Source: an uncultured Bacteroidales bacterium
GTDB taxonomy: Bacteria > Bacteroidota > Bacteroidia > Bacteroidales > Bacteroidaceae
DNA: 19,093 bases
Direction of reading: 5' to 3'
Assembly: GCA_937901185.1 (NCBI GenBank)
Contig: CALCHR010000217.1
Span: 1 to 19,093 of the forward strand
Made by a program: the position numbers and the translations under genes. Shown in pieces: positions 14,430-19,093 of this stretch (the first letter of the stretch is position 1; each line of letters begins with the position of its first letter). Below the pieces are notes generated by a model that did no database searches, was not told the origin of the DNA, and worked only from the letters and a program-made list of their open reading frames with translations.

Positions 14430-14837
14430 ATGGTATCTTGTATCCATAAAACTTTATTACTTCTACTCTGTGTGACAGTCTTTAGTAATTGCCAGAGTGG
14501 AGATACAAACAATCCTACGCCGCCTACGGAAGAAGATATCATAGGGCTCTACGATTTATATATCAACGAAGATTTAGATGCATATATAGAAGCTGTACAT
14601 TCCTGCAAGGATAAGCCCAAAGACTATTGTGAGCAGATGAAGATGCTCCACAAGCAACATCTCAATGATATCAAAAAAGAGACTGGCGGCATTGAAAAAG
14701 CAACCATAGATCATATTGAAGTAAACAATCGCAAGGACATCTTAAACGTCTATCTTAATGTTACTTATAAAAATAAAAAAACGGAGGAAATTCTATTCCC
14801 AATAGTATTTTCCGATGGTAAGTGGCAAGTACGTTGA
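14430..14837 (+). CDS. Small lipoprotein, DUF4878-like
   Basis: 135 residues starting at the ATG 2 bp after der; the open frame continues upstream but only inside der. MVSCIHKTLLLLLCVTVFSNC is a signal peptide with a loose Bacteroidota-type lipobox ending at C21. QSGD after the cysteine only weakly resembles a surface-export signal. The mature part is a helical, acidic first half (GLYDLYINEDLDAYIEAV) and a C-terminal beta region, VNNRKDILNVYLNVTYKNKKTEEILFPIVFSDGKWQV. The ending DGKW plus a preceding strand pair resembles NTF2-like DUF4878 lipoproteins common in Bacteroidales. That family call is by pattern only. Function unknown; probably anchored in the cell envelope and translated together with der. 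Confidence 0.7.
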   Translation: MVSCIHKTLLLLLCVTVFSNCQSGDTNNPTPPTEEDIIGLYDLYINEDLDAYIEAVHSCKDKPKDYCEQMKMLHKQHLNDIKKETGGIEKATIDHIEVNNRKDILNVYLNVTYKNKKTEEILFPIVFSDGKWQVR

Positions 14838-14879
14838 GCTGTAGATTTTATTGTATAACCTATATCTAAAAGACATATC

Positions 14880-15482
14880 ATGTTCTCCGGAATAGTAGAA
14901 AACATGGCACGTGTAGTAGCCATTGAGAAGGACCAAGAAAATATTCATTTCACATTTGATTGTCCTTTCGCCCCAGAACTTAAGATTGACCAGAGCGTTG
15001 CACACAACGGAGTATGCCTCACTGTAGTCAAACAAGAAGGCTCCACCTATGTGGTAACAGCGATGGATGAGACCCTCAAACGCTCCAATTTGGGTTTGTT
15101 GCAAATAGGCGACCTGGTAAATGTAGAACGCTCCATGATGATGAATGGCAGGTTAGACGGACACATCGTACAGGGTCACGTTGACGAAACCGCAGAATGT
15201 GTAGAAGTACAAGAAGCCGGTGGTAGCTATATTTTCACATTCAAATACAAGTACGATGTAGAAATGGCCAAGCGCGGATATTTCACAGTAGATAAAGGAA
15301 GTGTTACCGTAAACGGAGTAAGCCTTACAGTCTGCAACCCCACAGCTGATTCATTTCAGGTATGTATTATCCCCTTCACTTTTGAACATACCAACTTCCA
15401 CGCCATAAAGGTTGGAACAAAAGTAAATATTGAATTTGACATCTTGGGCAAATATATCAGTCGTCTACAACAGCTTGTATAA
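14880..15482 (+). CDS. ribE: Riboflavin synthase, alpha chain
   Basis: Converts two molecules of 6,7-dimethyl-8-ribityllumazine into riboflavin and the pyrimidinedione precursor, the last step of riboflavin synthesis. It has the two homologous barrel halves of the family: FSGIVE (2-7) and SVAHNGVCLTV (39-49) in the first, GHIVQGHVD (94-102) and VNGVSLTV (144-151) in the second. IPFTFEHTN (164-172) and FDILGKY (186-192) follow, with a short C-terminal helix. 200 residues is normal. No other riboflavin gene is nearby and I see no FMN riboswitch in the 42 bp before it. It is flanked by the lipoprotein gene and nth, both on the same strand. Confidence 0.95.
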   Translation: MFSGIVENMARVVAIEKDQENIHFTFDCPFAPELKIDQSVAHNGVCLTVVKQEGSTYVVTAMDETLKRSNLGLLQIGDLVNVERSMMMNGRLDGHIVQGHVDETAECVEVQEAGGSYIFTFKYKYDVEMAKRGYFTVDKGSVTVNGVSLTVCNPTADSFQVCIIPFTFEHTNFHAIKVGTKVNIEFDILGKYISRLQQLV

Positions 15483-15508
15483 ATTCCTTTCAAGAACAAA
15501 TTCCCGGC

Positions 15509-16213
15509 ATGCGAAAGAAAGAACTATTCCAATATGTGCTAAGTCATTTTGAGAAAACAATGGACAGCACAGAGACAGAGCTACATTATTCCAACCCCTT
15601 TGAGTTGATAGTAGCAGTAGTTCTTTCTGCACAATGTACAGACAAGCGCATCAACCAAGTAACGCCAGCCCTTTTCCGTGACTTTCCTACTCCGGAAGCA
15701 TTAGCTAACACTTCACCTGAAGTAGTCTACGAATACATCAAAAGCGTTAGTTACCCCAACAACAAAGCAGCCCATCTAGTCGGCTTGGCCCAGATGTTAG
15801 TAACGGACTTTGGTGGTGTGGTACCCGAAACGCTTGAAGAACTAACCCGTTTACCCGGAGTGGGTCGCAAAACAGCCAATGTCATTCAGGCTGTAGCTTT
15901 TGGAAAGGCGGCATTAGCAGTTGACACCCACGTATTTCGTGTGAGCCACCGCTTAGGCCTTGTCCCTAAGAGTTGCACCACACCTTATGCTGTAGAAAAA
16001 GCTCTGTGCAAATACATACCAGAGCATCTTGTCGCGCCTTCCCACTACTGGATTTTACTCCACGGACGCTATGTTTGTACAGCTCGCCGACCTCAATGTG
16101 GTAAATGTGCATTTGCAGAAATCTGTCCATCAAGAGAGTCTTTGGACATACTACCTCCACCTACTTCATCACGTAGGAAAAAGAATAATAGCCCCAATGA
16201 CAACCCATATTAA
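15509..16213 (+). CDS. nth: Endonuclease III (bifunctional DNA glycosylase/AP lyase)
   Basis: Removes oxidised pyrimidines and nicks the abasic site in base-excision repair. The helix-hairpin-helix LPGVGRKTANVI (115-126) carries the catalytic Lys (K121), and VDTHVFR holds the catalytic Asp (D139). The C-terminal Fe-S loop has C190, C197, C200 and C206 in the exact C-x6-C-x2-C-x5-C spacing of E. coli Nth. LSAQCTDKRIN (39-49) is the usual N-terminal signature. It is 234 residues long, with a polar, basic tail of about 20 residues after the cluster that looks disordered. It starts 26 bp after ribE; the 123 bp to pgk contain no clear terminator. Confidence 0.96.
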   Translation: MRKKELFQYVLSHFEKTMDSTETELHYSNPFELIVAVVLSAQCTDKRINQVTPALFRDFPTPEALANTSPEVVYEYIKSVSYPNNKAAHLVGLAQMLVTDFGGVVPETLEELTRLPGVGRKTANVIQAVAFGKAALAVDTHVFRVSHRLGLVPKSCTTPYAVEKALCKYIPEHLVAPSHYWILLHGRYVCTARRPQCGKCAFAEICPSRESLDILPPPTSSRRKKNNSPNDNPY

Positions 16214-16277
16214 AGAAAGGAGACGCTTCAATATAAAATTTACCTCCAATAGCGACCCTCTTGTCTTACCTTTTATG

Positions 16278-16285
16278 TATATTTG
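16278..16285 (+). promoter_or_regulatory. Promoter -7 box for pgk
   Basis: TATATTTG matches TAnnTTTG exactly. The nearest TTG (16261-16263) is only 14 bp upstream, shorter than the usual spacing, so the -33 element is doubtful. Transcription would start near 16292, leaving a leader of about 45 nt rich in A and T before the pgk ATG. Confidence 0.45.
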
Positions 16286-16336
16286 CACATCCATTATATA
16301 GAATATAGAAACTAACAAACTTTAATTTTTCAACCT

Positions 16337-17584
16337 ATGACAATTGACAATTGCAATTTCCAAGGCCAGAAAGTCATCGTTCGCGTAGACTTCAATGTAC
16401 CCTTAGATGAGAATGGAAACATTACAGACGCCACTCGTATTCGCGGTGCTCTTCCTACATTAAAGAAAGTACTCGCTGATGGTGGTGCGCTTATCATCAT
16501 GAGCCACATGGGTAAGCCCAAAGGTAAAGTAAATGCCAAGTTTTCTTTAAGCCAGATTGTAAATGCCGTATCTGAGCATCTCGGTGTTCCCGTACAATTT
16601 GCCCCCGACTGTGCCAAAGCAGCAGAAGCTGCCGCAGCTTTGAAATCCGGCGAAGTTCTCTTGCTTGAGAACCTCCGTTTCTATCCTGAAGAAGAAGGCA
16701 AGCCCGTCGGCATTGATAAGGCTGATCCCGCATACGAAGAAGCTAAGAAAGCTATGAAAGAAAGCCAAAAGGCCTTTGCTCAAACTTTGGCATCTTATGC
16801 TGACTGCTATGTAAACGACGCCTTCGGAACAGCACACCGCCGTCATGCTTCAACCGCAGTTATTGCCGATAGTTTCGATGCAGACCACAAGATGCTTGGC
16901 TATCTTATGGAGAAGGAAGTAAACGCAGTTGACAATGTATTGGGCAACATCAAGCGTCCCTTTACTGCCATCATGGGCGGTTCTAAGGTATCTACCAAGA
17001 TTGGAATCATTGAGAACCTCATGGACAAGGTTGACAATCTCATCCTCTGCGGTGGTATGACTTATACTTTTGCCAAAGCACAAGGTGGAACTGTAGGTTG
17101 CTCTATCTGCGAAGAAGACAAACTTGACCTCGCTCTTGAAATCATGGCCAAGGCTAAGGCTAAAGGTGTAAACCTTGTTCTTGGTGTAGACTGTGTAGCT
17201 GCCGACAATTTCTCTAATGATGCCAACACTCAAGTAGTACCCGCCAATGCAATTCCCGAAGGTTGGGAAGGCCTTGATGCAGGTCCCGAAACTCGCAAAC
17301 TCTTTGCAGAAGCCATCGAAGGCGCTAAGACTATTCTCTGGAATGGTCCCGCAGGTGTATTTGAGTTTGATAACTTCACTGCCGGTTCACGTGCTATCGC
17401 CGATGCTATTGCAAAGGCAACAGCAGAAGGTGCATTCTCTCTCATCGGCGGTGGCGACTCTGTAGCCTGCATCAACAAGTTTGGCATGGCAGATCAGGTA
17501 TCCTACATCTCTACCGGTGGTGGAGCTTTGCTCGAAGCTATCGAAGGAAAGACGCTTCCCGGCATCGCTGCTATCAAAGGCTAA
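16337..17584 (+). CDS. pgk: Phosphoglycerate kinase
   Basis: Transfers phosphate between 1,3-bisphosphoglycerate and ADP, the first ATP-yielding step of glycolysis. Family motifs are all present: RVDFNVPLD (16-24), SHMGKPKG (56-63), LLENLRFYPEE (109-119), VNDAFGTAHR (159-168), GGSKVSTK (214-221), WNGPAGVFE (335-343), GGGDS (371-375) and STGGGA (392-397). At 415 residues it is full length. Its codon use differs in style from its neighbours, favouring a restricted set (GGT, AAG, CTC, CGT or CGC), as expected for a highly expressed gene. It appears to be its own transcription unit, with a promoter box upstream and a terminator downstream. Confidence 0.98.
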   Translation: MTIDNCNFQGQKVIVRVDFNVPLDENGNITDATRIRGALPTLKKVLADGGALIIMSHMGKPKGKVNAKFSLSQIVNAVSEHLGVPVQFAPDCAKAAEAAAALKSGEVLLLENLRFYPEEEGKPVGIDKADPAYEEAKKAMKESQKAFAQTLASYADCYVNDAFGTAHRRHASTAVIADSFDADHKMLGYLMEKEVNAVDNVLGNIKRPFTAIMGGSKVSTKIGIIENLMDKVDNLILCGGMTYTFAKAQGGTVGCSICEEDKLDLALEIMAKAKAKGVNLVLGVDCVAADNFSNDANTQVVPANAIPEGWEGLDAGPETRKLFAEAIEGAKTILWNGPAGVFEFDNFTAGSRAIADAIAKATAEGAFSLIGGGDSVACINKFGMADQVSYISTGGGALLEAIEGKTLPGIAAIKG

Positions 17585-17639
17585 TAGAGAAGCCTACAAA
17601 CTACGCAATGTAATATTAAATCTAACATAACAATGTTAT

Positions 17640-17686
17640 GCGGTGTGCCGGTAGCCAATTGGTTTCGACACACCGCTTTCTATTTT
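17640..17686 (+). terminator. Intrinsic terminator after pgk
   Basis: GCGGTGTG (17640-17647) pairs with CACACCGC (17669-17676), a perfect 8-bp GC-rich stem, followed by TTTCTATTTT (17677-17686). The 21-nt loop contains the palindrome CCAATTGG. It lies 55 bp after the pgk stop codon. Confidence 0.85.
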
Positions 17687-17715
17687 ACCCCGCTTCCTCT
17701 TTTATATAGTTGTCT

Positions 17716-18606
17716 ATGCGTCGTATTTTTCTCATCGGACTCATCATCCTTTTAACCACCACCATCATTTCGGCATGCCAAAAAGAAAAGCCCGTCGAAA
17801 CAGCTATCCCCCCACAAGACAGCACAGCTCTGCGCTTGGGTTTAATGCCCACCATGAGTTGTCTCCCGTTCTATTATGCAGAGCAAGTAGGTATTTACGA
17901 CTCACTCGGCCTGAAGATAAAAATTATCCCATTCAATGCCCAGTTTGATTGCGACTCTGCACTGCTCGGCGGAAGCGTCGACGCTGCAGCTACAGACTTG
18001 CTGCGCTTTCACCACTATCAGCAGCACTCCCAAAAGCTTGTAGCCTTTATGTCCATTGCCGATAGCTGGTCACTCATTGTCACAGAGAAAAACCCCGCAA
18101 ACAATCTGCAAAAAATAGGCAACCAAACCCTGGCTTGCAGCCGCTTTAGCGCTTCCGACTACTACAGCCGCATAGCACTTCTCGAAGCCGGCCTTGACGC
18201 CGACACTCTTTTTCGCCCGCAGATAAACAATCTCTTCTTGCGCACCAACATGCTCCAAGGAGGACAAGTTGATGCAGCCATGCTGCCTGAGCCCCTCGCC
18301 ACAGCCGCCTGTTTCCATGGAGGACGCCGCCTATACACCTCTTCTTTTACAGACACCATCCGCACAACCTGCATCGCCATGCAGCCCGAACGTTTGAACA
18401 AAGAGCAGAAAACCATATTGATAAAAGGATATAACCAAGCTGCACAAATTATTGAAAACAAGATTGATAACAAACTAAAAAATATTTTACTATCAACCTA
18501 TAAAATACAGCAAGAAGTCTGCGACTCTCTTCGCCTACCTTCGCCTTTCCCTAAAGCCACGCAGCCTGCCGCCATTTCCTTACAAGCAACCCGCCGTTCA
18601 CTCTAA
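17716..18606 (+). CDS. NMT1/ThiY-like ABC substrate-binding lipoprotein
   Basis: 296 residues from the ATG at 17716; a TTG two codons earlier is possible but less likely. MRRIFLIGLIILLTTTIISAC is a lipoprotein signal with a good lipobox, ISAC, acylated at C21. The mature protein has the type-2 periplasmic binding fold of the SsuA/ThiY group: LRLGLMP (39-45), LPFYYAEQVGIYDSLGLKI (49-67), GGSVDAAATDLLR and later GGQVDAAMLPEPLATAA. Such proteins bind small organic ligands such as thiamine precursors, sulfonates or nitrate; the ligand here cannot be told from sequence. No permease or ATPase gene is visible, and the genes on either side do not help. It starts 29 bp after the pgk terminator. Confidence 0.8.
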   Translation: MRRIFLIGLIILLTTTIISACQKEKPVETAIPPQDSTALRLGLMPTMSCLPFYYAEQVGIYDSLGLKIKIIPFNAQFDCDSALLGGSVDAAATDLLRFHHYQQHSQKLVAFMSIADSWSLIVTEKNPANNLQKIGNQTLACSRFSASDYYSRIALLEAGLDADTLFRPQINNLFLRTNMLQGGQVDAAMLPEPLATAACFHGGRRLYTSSFTDTIRTTCIAMQPERLNKEQKTILIKGYNQAAQIIENKIDNKLKNILLSTYKIQQEVCDSLRLPSPFPKATQPAAISLQATRRSL

Positions 18607-18630
18607 TTCCCCCCTGCCTTTCCCCGCTCT

Positions 18631-19093
18631 ATGGAAAAAGAGACAATCAGCAACCTTCTTTCCGAGGCCGACAGAGCCCTGAACACACAGCGCTTACTCT
18701 CTGCTATCAATGCTTTAGAAGCCACATTGGGCTATCTCAGCCATTGGGAACTCAGTTCAGAGCTAGCCGACATCCGCAATGGCTATTCCCAGCTACTCAA
18801 CTTTATGGAACAAGGTGTAGCCGACCCATCTCGCAACACACTGTTCCGGCAATTCCTTCGCCGCACGCACGTCTTAGCGACACGATGCCGCCGCGAGGCC
18901 CAACTCAACGAAGGCACAAGCCCCTATGCCGTCTGCCATCGCATTCTAAAAAACCACAGAAACAGCCCCACGCTATCCAACGCCATATCCCAAGCCTTGA
19001 GCGAGCCCAACCTACTTTTTGATGTAGTGTGGACTTCCGAGATATGGACTGCCGCTGACACCTCCACCGCACTTTCCTTTTTGGAAAGCGAGC
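18631..19093 (+). CDS. Unknown helical protein, 5' part only
   Basis: The frame opens at ATG 18631 and stays open for 154 codons to the window end, so the gene is cut off. The visible part starts MEKETISNLLSEADRALNTQ, has no signal peptide, and looks all-helical: alternating helices such as LLSAINALEATLGYL (22-36), a GVADPSRNTLFRQFLRR stretch and many Arg and Leu residues. The general look resembles long helical-repeat (TPR-like) proteins of unknown function in Bacteroidales, but that is recall of a pattern, not a firm family match. It starts 24 bp after the substrate-binding lipoprotein, so the two are probably co-transcribed. Confidence 0.6.
   Translation, partial: MEKETISNLLSEADRALNTQRLLSAINALEATLGYLSHWELSSELADIRNGYSQLLNFMEQGVADPSRNTLFRQFLRRTHVLATRCRREAQLNEGTSPYAVCHRILKNHRNSPTLSNAISQALSEPNLLFDVVWTSEIWTAADTSTALSFLESE

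Noticed and set aside
14838..14879. FMN riboswitch before ribE
   Set aside because: The gap is only 42 bp and shows none of the conserved RFN-element sequence.

Overview
The window looks like a chromosomal segment of a Bacteroidota bacterium, most likely order Bacteroidales and possibly Prevotellaceae. Three things point there: promoter -7 boxes of the TAnnTTTG type (for example TATCTTTG at 10187-10194), the gene order yceD-rpmF-fabH-era-der, and the fused receiver/PPDK-N protein, a type I know mainly from Bacteroidota. The species cannot be fixed from sequence alone. Every convincing gene lies on the + strand. I see no rRNA, tRNA, CRISPR array, insertion sequence or prophage.

Region 1 (1-9972) starts with an intergenic stretch holding an array of 21-bp repeats and a promoter-like pair of boxes followed by a hairpin with a T-run. 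Four genes follow in tight order: addA and addB, the two helicase/nuclease subunits of an AddAB-type double-strand-break repair enzyme, both with intact nuclease residues; a B3/4-domain protein of the PheT editing-domain type; and a 980-residue protein carrying two response-regulator receiver domains, the ATP-binding half of PPDK/PEP synthase, and an unrecognised C-terminal domain. A terminator closes the run at about 9914-9972. The 5' half of addA is far richer in G+C than the rest of the gene and its neighbours.

Region 2 (9973-11085) has a second copy of the 21-bp repeat array, a strong promoter almost touching the start of yceD (DUF177), rpmF (ribosomal protein L32), and a long-stem terminator with internal structure. 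Region 3 (11086-16213) is a co-directional housekeeping run: fabH, era and der (two ribosome-assembly GTPases), a small unknown lipoprotein, ribE (riboflavin synthase) and nth (endonuclease III). Region 4 (16214-17686) is pgk with its own promoter box and terminator. Region 5 (17687-19093) holds an orphan NMT1/ThiY-like substrate-binding lipoprotein and the 5' part of a helical protein that runs off the end.

Most genes are ordinary core functions. The least explained pieces are the receiver/ATP-grasp fusion, which lacks the phosphohistidine and pyruvate/PEP domains it would need to be a classical dikinase, and the 21-bp repeat arrays that sit between transcription units.
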